Source of the DNA: an uncultured Parabacteroides sp.
GTDB lineage: Bacteria > Bacteroidota > Bacteroidia > Bacteroidales > Tannerellaceae
DNA length: 64,000 nucleotides
Assembly (NCBI GenBank): GCA_949296075.1
Contig: CASFNG010000013.1
Span: 1 to 64,000 of the forward strand
Direction of reading: 5' to 3'
Shown here: positions 28,605 through 38,942 of the stretch, piece after piece
Numbering within the stretch: the stretch's first letter is position 1
How the letters are laid out: each line of letters starts with the position of its first letter
The notes under the pieces: model-generated
Told to the model about the DNA's origin: nothing
Seen by the model: the letters and a program-made list of their open reading frames with translations, nothing else
Databases searched by the model: none
Made by a program: the position numbers and the translations under genes

Positions 28605-28693
28605 CGGGTACTCGTTTTCCGCGAAGATAAGGAATAATTTGGTTTATTGGATCGCGAGCCGTCCGTGTTTATGCGCGGATATTGAAAAACGGA

Positions 28694-28722
28694 CGCCCCG
28701 GCACGTAGATCTTGCCGGGGCG
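28694..28722 (-). terminator. Terminator of the TPR gene
   Basis: A perfect 10-bp GC hairpin (28694-28703 with 28713-28722). On the minus strand GTCCG then TTTTT follow. It lies about 75 nt past the TPR gene stop. Confidence 0.72.
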
Positions 28723-28796
28723 CGTATACATTCGGTCTTCTCACCGGTTCCGGCCGCTTATCGCTCTGGCCGATCTTCCGGTTCGGTAAAGACTGA

Positions 28797-29540
28797 TTAT
28801 TTCAGCAGGTCGTTGATGGAGGCGAGGATCTTCTTCGAGTTCTCGTCATTCGGATCCAGTTCCACCGCCTTGTCTAAATATTCCTTGGCTTGGGTGAAAT
28901 CCTTGTCGGCTTTCGCCTTCTCGCTCGCGTACTTGTCCGGGTCGGATGTAGCTACCGGGGTGGCCGCTTGCAGGATCTTGGCCCCGTTGCCGTAATACAT
29001 GGCGCCGAGGCAATAATATGCATTGCTTTGGTACTCCTTGTTGGAGACAGCCAGCACCTCTTTGTACATCTTCTCCGCCCCGGCGGTATCCCCCTTCTTT
29101 TGCAGGGCCTGTCCTTGCTTGATGCAGTAGGCGTAAAGTAATTTCTCAAGGTTGGTCTTGTTCTTGTTCCCATCCGGGATCGCCTTGAGCCCCTCCTCTA
29201 CGGTGGTCAGGAAATCTTCTGTTTTGTTTAAATTACGGTATGCCATGGCTTCGCCGACATAGGAGTCGTCCACGTTGTAATTCATCTTGACTGCCATATC
29301 AAAATATTTGGCGGCCTCTGCATAGTTCTTGGCTTGGTTTGCCGCGAATCCGCAATTGAAAATACGGATGGTGTCTTGGTAATTAGTTTGTTTTAAGTAT
29401 TCCCCATACTTCGTGACAGCGGTAGCGTAGTCTTTCGCTTTTAAGGCCGCGTCTCCCTCATCTCTCAGTTTGTCGGCGTCTTGTGCGAATAGGTTACCGA
29501 TGCACAGACAAAAAGCCACAGTTAAAATTGTTTTCTTCAT
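28797..29540 (-). CDS. Exported TPR-repeat protein
   Basis: A 247-residue protein. The signal peptide starts at the ATG at 29540 (MKKTILTVAFCLCIGNLFAQ, cut after Q20); the longer frame from 29627 would bury it. The rest is TPR-like helical repeats, e.g. AKDYATAVTKYGEYLK, AKNYAEAAKYFDMAVK and AGAEKMYKEVL, ending with AKEYLDKAVELDPNDENSKK. TPRs bind other proteins. Periplasmic location is expected. No partner is suggested by the neighbours. Confidence 0.85.
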   Translation of the reverse strand: MKKTILTVAFCLCIGNLFAQDADKLRDEGDAALKAKDYATAVTKYGEYLKQTNYQDTIRIFNCGFAANQAKNYAEAAKYFDMAVKMNYNVDDSYVGEAMAYRNLNKTEDFLTTVEEGLKAIPDGNKNKTNLEKLLYAYCIKQGQALQKKGDTAGAEKMYKEVLAVSNKEYQSNAYYCLGAMYYGNGAKILQAATPVATSDPDKYASEKAKADKDFTQAKEYLDKAVELDPNDENSKKILASINDLLK

Positions 29541-29715
29541 GGTTCTATCACTTATGTTTAAATGTTCGATCGAAGTTAATTTGTATGGCATAAGTCTCCA
29601 AGCCATTTCACTTTTTTTAAAGAACAATAGCGATAGGAAACATTATTCAAAGGGAGGCGATGAATTTCATGGAACTTGACGATAGTTTCCGGAAAAGTCG
29701 CCGGAGGGATTGCTG

Positions 29716-29760
29716 ACGTACACGTATCCTTGTGAGAGAAGAGACCGGATACGTGTACGT
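29716..29760. repeat. 14-bp perfect inverted repeat after ald
   Basis: Arms 29716-29729 and 29747-29760 are perfectly complementary, with a 17-nt loop, 11 nt past the ald stop. There is no T-run on the minus-strand side, so it is not a textbook terminator. It could block 3' decay or act as a protein site. Confidence 0.75.
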
Positions 29761-29770
29761 CGGGGGCGGT

Positions 29771-30865
29771 TTAATGGCTGAGATGCGGGAAGGCCTCGGC
29801 CACGGCGGGATAGACGATCTTCCCGTCCACGATATTAAGCCCGAGCCTTAATCCGGCATCTTCCTCGCAAGCCTGTTCCCATCCTTTGCCGGCCAGCTTG
29901 ATCACGTACGGGAGGGTAGCGTTGGTGAGCGCCAGCGTGGAGGTGCTTGGCACGGCTCCCGGGATGTTAGCCACGCAATAATGCAGGATGTGCTCGATCT
30001 CATAGACCGGGTCGGCGTGCGTGGTGGGGTGGGAGGTCTCGAAACATCCGCCCTGGTCGATCGCCACGTCTACCAAAACGCTTCCGGGTCGCATCTTTTT
30101 CAGCATATCCCGTGAGATCAGGTGGGGAGCTTTCGCCCCCGGGATCAGTACGGCACCTATCACGAGGTCGGTCACGGGGAGTTCCTGCTCGATGTTGTGG
30201 GTAGAGGAGTATAAGGTGCGTACGTTCTTAGGCATGGTCTCCGCCAAGTAGCGGAGACGGGGCAGGGATATGTCGGCTATGGTCACGTCGGCTCCCAGCC
30301 CGGCAGCCATCAACGCCGCGTTATGCCCCACGACTCCTCCGCCTAATACCAGCACCTTGCCCGGTTTTACCCCGGGCACTCCGCCCAGCAGGAGCCCCTT
30401 GCCGCCTTGGGGCTTCTCCAGGAAGCGCGCGCCTTCTTGCACCGACATGCGTCCGGCCACCTCGCTCATCGGGATCAGGAGGGGAAGGCTGTGGTCGGGG
30501 GCCTCCACTGTCTCGTAAGCTATGCAGGTGGAGCCGCTTCGTAGCATCGCCTCTGTCAGCGCCTCGTCGGAGGCGAAATGGAAGTAGGTGAAGAGCAGCT
30601 GTCCTTTCCGCACGAGAGGATATTCGAGGGCGATCGGTTCTTTTACCTTCACGATCATCTCCGCGGCGGCATAGACGGCCTCGATGTCAGGGAGGATCCG
30701 GGCTCCGGCGGTCTCGTAGGCGTTGTCGTCGAAACCGCTGTTCAAGCCTGCCGTGTGTTGTACATACACGGTATGGCCTTTTTTCACTAACTCTCTCGCT
30801 CCGGCGGGAGTGAGGGCTACCCTGTTCTCGTTGTTCTTGATCTCTTTTGGGATTCCAATAATCAT
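29771..30865 (-). CDS. ald: Alanine dehydrogenase
   Basis: Interconverts L-alanine and pyruvate with NAD+ and ammonia. From the ATG at 30865 the protein is 364 residues and begins [22 protein letters not shown], the family N-terminus; the longer frame to 31012 runs into secA and is rejected. Other motifs are the catalytic Lys in EMIVKVKEP, the NAD-binding [22 protein letters not shown] and [11 protein letters not shown] near the active site. It is the downstream neighbour of secA, separated by a strong terminator, so it has its own promoter. Confidence 0.95.
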   Translation of the reverse strand: MIIGIPKEIKNNENRVALTPAGARELVKKGHTVYVQHTAGLNSGFDDNAYETAGARILPDIEAVYAAAEMIVKVKEPIALEYPLVRKGQLLFTYFHFASDEALTEAMLRSGSTCIAYETVEAPDHSLPLLIPMSEVAGRMSVQEGARFLEKPQGGKGLLLGGVPGVKPGKVLVLGGGVVGHNAALMAAGLGADVTIADISLPRLRYLAETMPKNVRTLYSSTHNIEQELPVTDLVIGAVLIPGAKAPHLISRDMLKKMRPGSVLVDVAIDQGGCFETSHPTTHADPVYEIEHILHYCVANIPGAVPSTSTLALTNATLPYVIKLAGKGWEQACEEDAGLRLGLNIVDGKIVYPAVAEAFPHLSH

Positions 30866-30904
30866 AATGGTAGGATTTAAAGGATTTATTCGGCGGCAAG
30901 ATAC

Positions 30905-30945
30905 AAAAAAAGAGAGACGGAAAAAGTTTCCGCCTCTCTTTTTTG
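30905..30945. terminator. Terminator of secA
   Basis: An AAGAGAG-CGGAAA/TTTCCG-CTCTCTT hairpin flanked by A-run and T-run, working in both directions. It is 19 nt past the secA stop. Confidence 0.82.
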
Positions 30946-30963
30946 TCAAATCGTCAGGACAGT

Positions 30964-33900
30964 TTATAAGCCTTGTCCGTGGCAGTTCTTGTATTTCTTG
31001 CCGCTCCCGCAAGGACAGGGATCGTTACGCCCGACCCGTTTCTCGGAGCGTATCGGCGCCTGCTTGGGCTGTGGGGCATTAGCCTGCGTGTTGTTTCCCT
31101 CCAGGTCGCTCTTCTCCATACGATAACGGCTCATGTCCTCGTGGCGCTCCGGAGCGGCTTCTTGTACGGCGATACGCTGTAACCGCGCGCGCTCCTCGGC
31201 GATCGCTTGGGCGGCTTGCCGGGCCATAGCCGCTTGCCGCTCGGCCATAGCCTTACGTTGCTCCTCGGTCGGTTCCTCCCGTACGGGGATTTGCCCGCGC
31301 ATGAGGACGGCCGCCGTCTTACGGTTCATCGTGTCGACCATCGCCTTGAAGAGGTTGTACGATTCGAGCTTGTAGATCAGCAAGGGATCCTTGTTCTCGT
31401 AGCTCGCGTTCTGCACGGAATGGCGTAACTCATCCATCTCTCTCAGATGCTCCTTCCATGCCTCGTCGATCATGTGGAGCACGATCGATTTCTGGAAGGC
31501 TTTCACGATCGCCTTGCTTTCCGTGTCGTAAGCCTCTTTCAGGTTGCAAGCCACGTTATACATCCGTTTGCCGTCGGTTATGGGGATCATGATATTCTCG
31601 TACATCGCTCCTTGATTCTCATAAACTTGCTTGATGACTGGGTTGGCCACTTGCGTCATGCGCTCCATACGGCGCTTGTAAGTCTTCAACGCCTCGTCGA
31701 ACAGCTTCTCAACGAGCGTCTCCGGTTTCATGCCCTTGAACTCCTCCTCGCTAAAGGGGCTTTCCATGGCGAAAGTCTTGAAGAGCTCTAACTTGAAGCC
31801 CTCGAAATCGTCTGCGTGCTGGTCGGCTATGGCTGTTGCCGTATCGTAGATCGTGTTCAGCACGTCGAGACCGATTCGCTCACCCATCAGGGCGTGCCGG
31901 CGACGGGTGTAGATCACGTTACGTTGTGAGTTCATCACGTCATCGTATTCCAGCAGACGTTTACGGATACCGAAGTTGTTTTCCTCCACTTTCTTCTGGG
32001 CTCTCTCTACGGATTTGCTCAGCATATTGTGCTCCAGTACCTCGCCTTCCTTGAATCCGAGCTTGTCCATCAATCCGGCGATCTTCTCGGATGCGAACAA
32101 ACGCATCAAGTCGTCTTCCAAGGATACGAAGAATACGGAAGAACCCGGGTCTCCTTGACGACCTGCACGACCGCGTAACTGGCGATCGACACGACGGCTC
32201 TCGTGACGCTCCGTACCGATAATGGCCAGACCTCCTGCCTCTTTCACCTCTTTCGACAGTTTAATATCGGTACCACGACCGGCCATGTTGGTGGCGATCG
32301 TCACCGTGCTCTTCTGGCCTGCCAAGGCCACGATCTCCGCCTCACGTTGGTGTAACTTAGCGTTCAATACATTATGCTGTATCTTACGCATTGTCAGCAT
32401 ACGGCTCAGCAGCTCGGATATTTCTACGGAGGTCGTACCTACCAAGACCGGACGTCCGGCTTCTGTCAGGCGCACGATCTCTTCGATCACAGCGTTGTAC
32501 TTTTCCCGCTTAGTCTTGTAGATACGGTCGTTCATGTCTTTGCGGGCGATCGGACGGTTGGTCGGGATTACCACTACATCCAGCTTGTAGATGTCCCAGA
32601 ACTCGCCCGCCTCTGTCTCGGCGGTACCGGTCATACCTGCCAACTTGTGGTACATACGGAAATAGTTCTGTAACGTGATTGTCGCGAATGTCTGCGTGGC
32701 GGCCTCTACCTTCACTCGCTCCTTTGCCTCGATCGCCTGATGCAAGCCGTCGGAATACCGTCGGCCATCCATGATACGCCCGGTCTGCTCATCCACGATC
32801 ATTACCTTGTTGTCGATCACGACGTACTCGTCGTCTTTCTCGAACAGGGTATAAGCCTTCAGAAGTTGGTTGATCGTATGCACACGTTCGCTCTTGACGG
32901 AGTAATTCGCGAGGATCTCGTCTTTTTTCGCTTGCTTTTCTTCCTCGGTACCTTCCATATTTTCCAATTGGGAAAGCTGGGAGGTAATGTCAGGCAAGAC
33001 GAAGAATGTCGGGTCATCGCTCTTTCCTGTCAGCAGGTCGATACCTTTATCTGTCAGTTCTATGCTATTGTTTTTCTCATCGATTACGAAGTATAGCTCA
33101 TCTGTTGCCTCGTGCATATGGCGCATATTCTCAGACATGAAGTATTCCTCCGTTTTCAGCATCTGAGCCTTGACGCCCTGTTCGCTTAAGAACTTAATCA
33201 AAGCCTTGTTTCGCGGGTATCCTTTGAAGGAGCGATACAGAAGGACAGAGCCTTCCTCTACCACCTTCGGATCGTCGCTTGCCATCTTTTTCTTGGCTTC
33301 AATCAAGAGCTTGGAGCAAAGATCCTTCTGGGCGTTCACCACGATCTCAACGTTCGGACGGAACTGCTCGAATAACTGTTCCTCTCCTCGGGGAACCGGT
33401 CCGGAAATAATCAAGGGTGTACGGGCATCGTCGATCAAGACGGAGTCCACCTCATCGACGATCGCGTAATTGTGTTTGCGCTGCACTAAGTCTCTCGGGC
33501 TGATCGCCATATTGTCGCGCAGATAATCGAAGCCAAACTCGTTGTTGGTTCCGAAAGTAATGTCCGCCTCGTAAGCTTTCCGGCGTGCCTCAGAGTTCGG
33601 TTGATGCTTGTCTATACAGTCAACCGAAAGGCCGTGGAACATATAGAGCGGTCCCATCCACTCGGAGTCACGCTTTGACAGGTAGTCGTTCACGGTAACC
33701 ACGTGCACGCCATTTCTCGTCAATGCGTTCAAGAACACAGGAAGGGTCGCCACAAGCGTCTTTCCCTCTCCGGTAGCCATCTCCGCGATTTTCCCTTTGT
33801 GCAGGACGACACCTCCGAATAATTGGACATCATAATGAATCATGTCCCAGGTTATCTCGTTACCTCCCGCCTTCCAGTGGTTTACGTAAATAGCTTTATC

Positions 33901-34347
33901 TCCTTCTATACGAACGAAATCGTGTTGGGTGGCCAGATCCCGGTCAAATTGGTTGGCGGTTACTACGATCTCCTCGTTCTCGGCAAAGCGGCGAGCCGTG
34001 TCTTTCACGATCGCGAACACCTCCGGAAGGGATTGCTCCAGCACGATCTCCATTTTGTCGGTGATGGTCTTCTCGATCTTGTCCACTTCAGCCCAGATCG
34101 CCTCTCGTTCTTCCAATTCCTTGTCTTCGATGCCTTGGCGGAGTTCAGCCACTTTTGCCTTCTCCTCTGCCACGTAATCTTGTATCCGCTGTTTGATCTC
34201 GTCAGTCTTGGCGCGTAGCTCATCGTTCGAGAGCGCTTGGATCGACGGATATACGGCCTTCACCTTCTCCACATAGGGGGTGATCTCTTTCAGGTCTCGC
34301 TGCGACTTGTTGCCGAACAGCTTCGTCATAAACTCATTAAATCCCAT
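30964..34347 (-). CDS. secA: Preprotein translocase ATPase SecA
   Basis: The motor that pushes preproteins through SecYEG. The protein is 1,127 residues from [19 protein letters not shown], the usual SecA start; the in-frame extension to 34431 has a GTG start and no support. Features are Walker [10 protein letters not shown], the DEAD-like [15 protein letters not shown], motif [13 protein letters not shown], and the C-terminal zinc tail [18 protein letters not shown] that binds SecB or ribosomes. It is longer than E. coli SecA (901), with extra sequence in the nucleotide-binding half (about 345-465), as usual in Bacteroidetes. Confidence 0.97.
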   Translation of the reverse strand: MGFNEFMTKLFGNKSQRDLKEITPYVEKVKAVYPSIQALSNDELRAKTDEIKQRIQDYVAEEKAKVAELRQGIEDKELEEREAIWAEVDKIEKTITDKMEIVLEQSLPEVFAIVKDTARRFAENEEIVVTANQFDRDLATQHDFVRIEGDKAIYVNHWKAGGNEITWDMIHYDVQLFGGVVLHKGKIAEMATGEGKTLVATLPVFLNALTRNGVHVVTVNDYLSKRDSEWMGPLYMFHGLSVDCIDKHQPNSEARRKAYEADITFGTNNEFGFDYLRDNMAISPRDLVQRKHNYAIVDEVDSVLIDDARTPLIISGPVPRGEEQLFEQFRPNVEIVVNAQKDLCSKLLIEAKKKMASDDPKVVEEGSVLLYRSFKGYPRNKALIKFLSEQGVKAQMLKTEEYFMSENMRHMHEATDELYFVIDEKNNSIELTDKGIDLLTGKSDDPTFFVLPDITSQLSQLENMEGTEEEKQAKKDEILANYSVKSERVHTINQLLKAYTLFEKDDEYVVIDNKVMIVDEQTGRIMDGRRYSDGLHQAIEAKERVKVEAATQTFATITLQNYFRMYHKLAGMTGTAETEAGEFWDIYKLDVVVIPTNRPIARKDMNDRIYKTKREKYNAVIEEIVRLTEAGRPVLVGTTSVEISELLSRMLTMRKIQHNVLNAKLHQREAEIVALAGQKSTVTIATNMAGRGTDIKLSKEVKEAGGLAIIGTERHESRRVDRQLRGRAGRQGDPGSSVFFVSLEDDLMRLFASEKIAGLMDKLGFKEGEVLEHNMLSKSVERAQKKVEENNFGIRKRLLEYDDVMNSQRNVIYTRRRHALMGERIGLDVLNTIYDTATAIADQHADDFEGFKLELFKTFAMESPFSEEEFKGMKPETLVEKLFDEALKTYKRRMERMTQVANPVIKQVYENQGAMYENIMIPITDGKRMYNVACNLKEAYDTESKAIVKAFQKSIVLHMIDEAWKEHLREMDELRHSVQNASYENKDPLLIYKLESYNLFKAMVDTMNRKTAAVLMRGQIPVREEPTEEQRKAMAERQAAMARQAAQAIAEERARLQRIAVQEAAPERHEDMSRYRMEKSDLEGNNTQANAPQPKQAPIRSEKRVGRNDPCPCGSGKKYKNCHGQGL

Positions 34348-34507
34348 GATATTATTTGTTTTATTTATTTCTGTTATAAAAGGAGCCACATACTTTCCCG
34401 GTGGAGAGACAGGGCTATCCGCTTCCCTCACCGCTTATTTCTTGTTGGCTCGTTAATTCAATGATCGAATTGGTGATATAAAATCAGTAGAGATATGTCC
34501 CTTACTT

Positions 34508-36097
34508 TTATTGGTTGAGGGTCAGTTCTCTCAAAGGTAAGCTTTGAGCTGCGTTGGGTGGCCGTATCCTTAGCACATGGGTGACAGTGGGGGCTATTTC
34601 CGTTGCTTTTACCTCTCGGTAGATATGCTGGGGTTTTAACCCGTTACCCATGAATATCAGCGGAGTTATAACCGCGTTATCTCGTATGATCTTGACTTTC
34701 TCTTTTGAGTTGTCGAGGTTCACTTTCCAACCGGGCTGCAACTCGATAATCAAGTCGCCTCGTCTTAAATGATGCGTCCCTTGGCGGAAGCGGGCAGTCC
34801 CCTCGTTCCAATGTCCGGTTAGCAGGTTCTTGTCGGTAGTGACCAGTTGCACGCCGCTGAATTCCTGGATGAACTCGGCCGCTTTTCCCTGTACCGTCGC
34901 CAGATCGAGCTTTGCGTCCTCTATCGCTTTCCGGTTCAGGTAGATTTGATTGTCGTAATATCCTTTTACCCAGTTGCTCTGCTGGCCATAAATCGCCATC
35001 AGATACATATTCAGGAGCGCCACGCAACGCTTCGGATGGAACTCGCCTCCGTTGACTTGCAGACCGTCCGGGTATGACTCCTCACTTTTGTAATAACCCG
35101 ATCCGGTGAATACCACTAACGTGTTCGCCAAGCCTACCTTTTTATCGATCGCATCCAGCAGATGCTCGATGTCTTGGTCGAGTTGATAATACGTATCCTG
35201 GATCTCCCGGTTATATTCCTTATCCAGCATGCCCCGGTAGTTCCCCGCATAGTAAGTGATCGCCAGCATATCCGGACAGCTACGTGTGCCGAAAGCCCCA
35301 TACTCAAGGAACTGCAAGGCGAGGCGGTTGATCTCCTTATTGACAAATGGTGTTGTTTTCAGGTTCGGGTAACAGTTGGCCGATTTCTCGTTAAACGTAT
35401 ATCGGAAAGGCAAATCATCCAATACATACGGGAAAGCGTCATACTTTTCCTTGGGTAAAGAGGGAGTCCAAACCATCTTCTCCAATCGGGATGACAACGA
35501 CTCCGGCCCGTTATTATACCGATCCACGTACCAAGGGATTCCCTTATAATAGGTGGTTGTCGCCCATTTCCCGTTCAGGTTATCCATCCAGAATGCTCCA
35601 TTGGCGGCGTGTCCGGCCGATAAGATAGCGCTTTCTGCGTCAGGGGCGATCGCATAGACGTCGCTTCTCCCGAAAGAGGCGATTTTCAGCTCGTCCCCGA
35701 TCGTGGAACTGATGAGATTCCTGGGTGAGTAATTCTCTTTCGTGTAATTACCCAAGAACTCCGGGTCGTTCAAGATGGAGATTTCCCGGTTGTGCTCGAA
35801 ATCGAATGTCTTATCTCCCGGTATCCCGCTGAAGCAGGGATTACTGCCGGTGAAGATCGTCGCGAACGCGCTCGCCTGGTCGATGTCGGTAAACTCGAAG
35901 CGAATGTTGTTATAGACGATCCCCTCGTTCATCAGACGCTTGAATCCTCGCTCCCCGAACGTGTTGTAGAAATATTCGATATAATCGCCCCTTAGCTGAT
36001 CCACCGTGATGCAAACCACCAACTTTGGGGTACGTTGCTGCGCCTCAAGGTTGGTTACCACGAGGATGGCGATAAGCGACGATATGATTTTTCTCAT
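34508..36097 (-). CDS. PafA-like alkaline phosphatase family protein, likely inactive
   Basis: A 529-residue exported protein (signal 1-20, LEAQ). It keeps the PafA framework: KLVVCITVDQLRGDY at 25-39, FTGSNPCFSGIPGD near 82-95, SPRNLISSTIGDEL and a C-terminal ATEIAPTVTHVL. However, the metal ligands are largely gone. The family DYVGH motif is YYAGN here (282-286), the ADHG motif is TGSGY (331-335), the nucleophile loop (71-84) has no Thr or Ser at the expected place and the late HG motif is missing. I therefore call it a probable pseudo-phosphatase. Its ATG overlaps the stop of the DUF4105 gene (ATGA). Confidence 0.85.
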   Translation of the reverse strand: MRKIISSLIAILVVTNLEAQQRTPKLVVCITVDQLRGDYIEYFYNTFGERGFKRLMNEGIVYNNIRFEFTDIDQASAFATIFTGSNPCFSGIPGDKTFDFEHNREISILNDPEFLGNYTKENYSPRNLISSTIGDELKIASFGRSDVYAIAPDAESAILSAGHAANGAFWMDNLNGKWATTTYYKGIPWYVDRYNNGPESLSSRLEKMVWTPSLPKEKYDAFPYVLDDLPFRYTFNEKSANCYPNLKTTPFVNKEINRLALQFLEYGAFGTRSCPDMLAITYYAGNYRGMLDKEYNREIQDTYYQLDQDIEHLLDAIDKKVGLANTLVVFTGSGYYKSEESYPDGLQVNGGEFHPKRCVALLNMYLMAIYGQQSNWVKGYYDNQIYLNRKAIEDAKLDLATVQGKAAEFIQEFSGVQLVTTDKNLLTGHWNEGTARFRQGTHHLRRGDLIIELQPGWKVNLDNSKEKVKIIRDNAVITPLIFMGNGLKPQHIYREVKATEIAPTVTHVLRIRPPNAAQSLPLRELTLNQ

Positions 36098-37281
36098 CCG
36101 TTTTTCCATTTCATTCTGTAAACACCCCAACCCGAGCGAAGCCAAATCGAGGCTACGAGTGGGATGAAAGCGCTGTTTAGATGCTGTGGGATGAAATAGA
36201 TTCCCAATAGCAGCAGCGTAAGTGCCGCGAAGTTAATAAAATGATAATAATATGCAGCCTTCTTTCCTTTTTTTACGCAAAACAAAATGACGGCGATCAG
36301 ATGGAAAGGATGTAGCCATACGATCGACCAGTTAGGCCAGATGCTGGAGTGAGAGGAGAGGAAACAGAGGAAGAACATGATGACACCTCCTATGCCCGCT
36401 AAAAGAAAGAGCGCGCAATCCACGGCTAAGAAATAACCTTCTTTTCGCCATTCGGTTACGGTCAGGGCCGCTATCAAGGCGAATAGGATCCAGGCACAAG
36501 CGGTAGGCGTGAGCCAATCCCATACGCTTTTTTCAGGATCGTCAGGCTCGGCGGCCTCGATCACTTGCGTTCGCTTCACCAAGGGGCGGGTCGTTCCGTC
36601 CGGAGCCATGATGATCGCCCCCGACACCGCGTCGCGCAGGTACTCAGGCAGGAACATCATCTCGTGCCGGGTAGCCTGCCGGTCGGTAGGGCTGCCTAAG
36701 GCGAGATCACAACCGAACGTCAGCCACGGGTGGTTGCGGGTACAATGGTTGATTAGTTCCCGAAACGTTTTCTCCGGATAGGGATACCGGTAGTCTATCT
36801 GTCCGTCAACCGATTTCTCTATCAATACGGCTGGACGGGTGGCGCAATTATCGAAAAAGAAATCATAGCGATACACCCGGTTCTCCGGCCGGTAGTTGAC
36901 GAGCAGCGCTTCCCATAAGCGTTCTTTTTCCGTTAGTGAGAGATTCAACTCCTGCTCCGTGATCGCGCTTCCCCGCATTTGGTATTCGATCACGTAATCG
37001 GGAAAATTGGCGACACCCAGTTTATAATAGGTATCTCCCTTGGCGAACCGGTACGCGAAGTGGGGCGTGGAGAAGTCGAACAACCCATAATTGAATATGT
37101 AGTCGATGCCTTGCGCCGGATCGTGTACCCGAAGGGCGGTATGCCCATATACGGTGAAGATCTCCTCCTCGTAAGGGGCGCTGGTCAGCAGGCTCACGCT
37201 GGCCTCCTCGCTCAAGCGCGGTTGGGCGAGGAGCGGGAGCTGCAACAGGGACAGCAGGAATAGGATCACTCTATTTTTCAT
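36094..37281 (-). CDS. DUF4105 (Lnb N-terminal periplasmic domain) membrane protein
   Basis: A 395-residue protein with a signal peptide (about 1-19, LLAQ). A periplasmic DUF4105 domain covers about 20-215. It has YGHTALRVHD and FFFDNCATRPAV, whose His and Cys look like the catalytic pair of NlpC/P60-type thiol hydrolases. Four to five C-terminal membrane helices lie at about 250-385. The start at 37281 is favoured over 37377 because the signal peptide starts there. The pseudo-phosphatase downstream is translationally coupled, which suggests a shared complex in the envelope. Confidence 0.85.
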   Translation of the reverse strand: MKNRVILFLLSLLQLPLLAQPRLSEEASVSLLTSAPYEEEIFTVYGHTALRVHDPAQGIDYIFNYGLFDFSTPHFAYRFAKGDTYYKLGVANFPDYVIEYQMRGSAITEQELNLSLTEKERLWEALLVNYRPENRVYRYDFFFDNCATRPAVLIEKSVDGQIDYRYPYPEKTFRELINHCTRNHPWLTFGCDLALGSPTDRQATRHEMMFLPEYLRDAVSGAIIMAPDGTTRPLVKRTQVIEAAEPDDPEKSVWDWLTPTACAWILFALIAALTVTEWRKEGYFLAVDCALFLLAGIGGVIMFFLCFLSSHSSIWPNWSIVWLHPFHLIAVILFCVKKGKKAAYYYHFINFAALTLLLLGIYFIPQHLNSAFIPLVASIWLRSGWGVYRMKWKNG

Positions 37282-37395
37282 CCGTGTTTTTGTATTTAAC
37301 GGCGTAAAGGTACGCTTTTTCCCGAAGCTTACATTGTAGGGACGATCCTTTGTCGTTGTCGTAATAGGAGTATGCATCTATACAAGGAAATAAAG

Positions 37396-38430
37396 TTACT
37401 TGTCTTTAGGCATAGGATCAAGCGGCATGGGATTATCGCCGATAAAACGATCGAAATCAGAAGAAAAGTCTCGGTCTTGGATGACACGGTATTTTTCAAA
37501 CTCAGATTCCGCGAAATGCTTAGCGAATTCGGACGTGATACGTCCTGCGTTATCTAAGATCGCGTCACCTCCGGCTTCAAGAATCATATCGATACGTTTA
37601 GCCCAATCCTCCATTGTCATTGGAATGTGACGTGTCGCCATCCGCTCTGCCATATCTAATACAGCGTTTACCAAGCGTCCCATGTCTGCCAATTCGGTTT
37701 CTTTCAGATAGTTTTTGGCTATACTCACGTCCGGTTTTACGATTTTCCCATCGGGAGCATTCTCCCAAGTGGTCAGTCCCATATGTTCTTTTTCCGCGTT
37801 AGCCCGTTCAACAATTAATTCCGCTGCCGTATGTCCGTGTACGGCATAGTGAATTTTATTCTGTACCTTTTGGTAGAATAGGCGTGTGGTGGGCGCGTTT
37901 GTCTGATAGTCGATAGCGGTAGCGTATATGTCGGTAAGTTTCTGGTAGAATCGCCGTTCACTTAGGCGTATCTCCCGGATTTCCGCGAGCAGATGCTCAA
38001 AGTAATCCTCTCCGATAAACGAGCCGTTCTCCATGCGTTTCCTGTCGATGACATAGCCTCTGATAGCGAACTGGCGAAGCACGTATGTACACCATTGGCG
38101 GAATTGGGTGGCCCGTACGGAATTGATGCGATAACCTACGGAAATAATTGCGTCGAGATTGTAAAATGTAGTGTCGTATGTTTTCCCGTCTTCGGCAGTA
38201 TGTGCAAATTTTGCACATACTGAATGTTTCTGTAATTCAGAACTTTTAAAGATGTTCCCCAGGTGTTTCGTGATAACACTTCTGTCGACGTCAAATAATA
38301 CGGCCATTGCTTTTTGGGTAGCCCAAATCGTTTCATCTTTATAAAGCACCTGTATGCCTTCCTCCTTGCCTTCGGTCACAAAGGTAAGAAACTCTACGGT
38401 ACTGTTTCGTATCTCAAATTTTTTAGCCAC
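37396..38430 (-). CDS. RhuM-family protein
   Basis: A 344-residue protein of the RhuM ('virulence protein') family, with the N-terminal pattern VLYKDETIWATQKAMAVLFDVDRSVITKHLGNIF and then the YNLDAIISVGYRINSVRATQFRQWCTYVLRQFAIRGYVID block (quoted in parts from residues 29-62 and 90-130). RhuM genes are usually found in phages, islands and near restriction or defence loci, but their action is not known. It stands alone next to tRNA-Gly, with its own promoter. The sequence looks more AT-rich than its housekeeping neighbours. Confidence 0.87.
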   Translation of the reverse strand: MAKKFEIRNSTVEFLTFVTEGKEEGIQVLYKDETIWATQKAMAVLFDVDRSVITKHLGNIFKSSELQKHSVCAKFAHTAEDGKTYDTTFYNLDAIISVGYRINSVRATQFRQWCTYVLRQFAIRGYVIDRKRMENGSFIGEDYFEHLLAEIREIRLSERRFYQKLTDIYATAIDYQTNAPTTRLFYQKVQNKIHYAVHGHTAAELIVERANAEKEHMGLTTWENAPDGKIVKPDVSIAKNYLKETELADMGRLVNAVLDMAERMATRHIPMTMEDWAKRIDMILEAGGDAILDNAGRITSEFAKHFAESEFEKYRVIQDRDFSSDFDRFIGDNPMPLDPMPKDK

Positions 38431-38516
38431 TATTCCTAATTGTTATGAATGAATCTATACGATTTTAGCCAAAATAAAATTCGTGTAATGAAGCATGATA
38501 TTTATATCGTTCAAGA

Positions 38517-38547
38517 CAAAGGTAATATATAATTCATGGTTGGCAAG
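38517..38547 (-). promoter_or_regulatory. Promoter of the RhuM gene
   Basis: On the minus strand CTTG (38544-38547), 19 nt, then TACCTTTG (38517-38524), a full -7 match with correct spacing. The leader to the ATG at 38430 is about 80 nt. Confidence 0.62.
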
Positions 38548-38624
38548 GATATTCCATTTCTCTTTTGGATGAGTGCATCTATGGCCGGAGAATCACTTTT
38601 TAGCGTGAGATAGGCATATAAAGC

Positions 38625-38662
38625 AAAAGGAGCTAAAGGCGAATCGCTCTTTAGCTCCTTTG
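38625..38662 (-). terminator. Terminator of tRNA-Gly
   Basis: AAAGGAGCTAAAG and CTTTAGCTCCTTT arms flank an 8-9 nt loop just past the tRNA 3' end, followed by TTTTGC on the minus strand. Confidence 0.75.
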
Positions 38663-38664
38663 TG

Positions 38665-38737
38665 AGCGGTAGGCGAGGCTCGAACTCGTGACCCTCAGCT
38701 TGGGAAGCTGATGCTCTACCAACTGAGCTACTACCGC
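38665..38737 (-). tRNA. tRNA-Gly (anticodon CCC)
   Basis: A 73-nt cloverleaf read by eye on the minus strand: acceptor stem GCGGTAG/CTACCGC, D arm GCTC/GAGC, anticodon stem TCAGC/GCTGA with loop TTCCCAA (anticodon CCC, glycine), T arm with loop TTCGAGC, discriminator T. The outermost T-stem pair is an A-C mismatch. The 3' CCA is not encoded. A terminator hairpin follows immediately. Confidence 0.95.
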
Positions 38738-38880
38738 ATTGCGAGTGCAAATGTAAGCATTTATTTTTCCCCGGCAATAGTTATGCCGAAAATTTTCGAA
38801 AAAAGAAGCTATATCTATGCCTATCCATGTGGGCATCCCGAAATCCTCCTCATGATTTCGCGAAAAGCGGGGAAAACTCT

Positions 38881-38911
38881 TTTGCTCCCTCTCGCGATCG
38901 TACTATCTTCG
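38881..38911 (+). promoter_or_regulatory. Promoter of argB
   Basis: TTTG at 38881-38884, 19 nt, then TATCTTCG at 38904-38911. This is one base off the -7 consensus with ideal spacing, 31 nt before the argB ATG. Confidence 0.65.
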
Positions 38912-38942
38912 CGCTACATATAATATATAAGGACTACAGAAT

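Noticed and set aside
34348-34507. Possible secretion-monitor leader peptide upstream of secA
   Set aside because: The open frame there is in phase with secA itself with a GTG start and has no separate stop, signal peptide or arrest-like motif.
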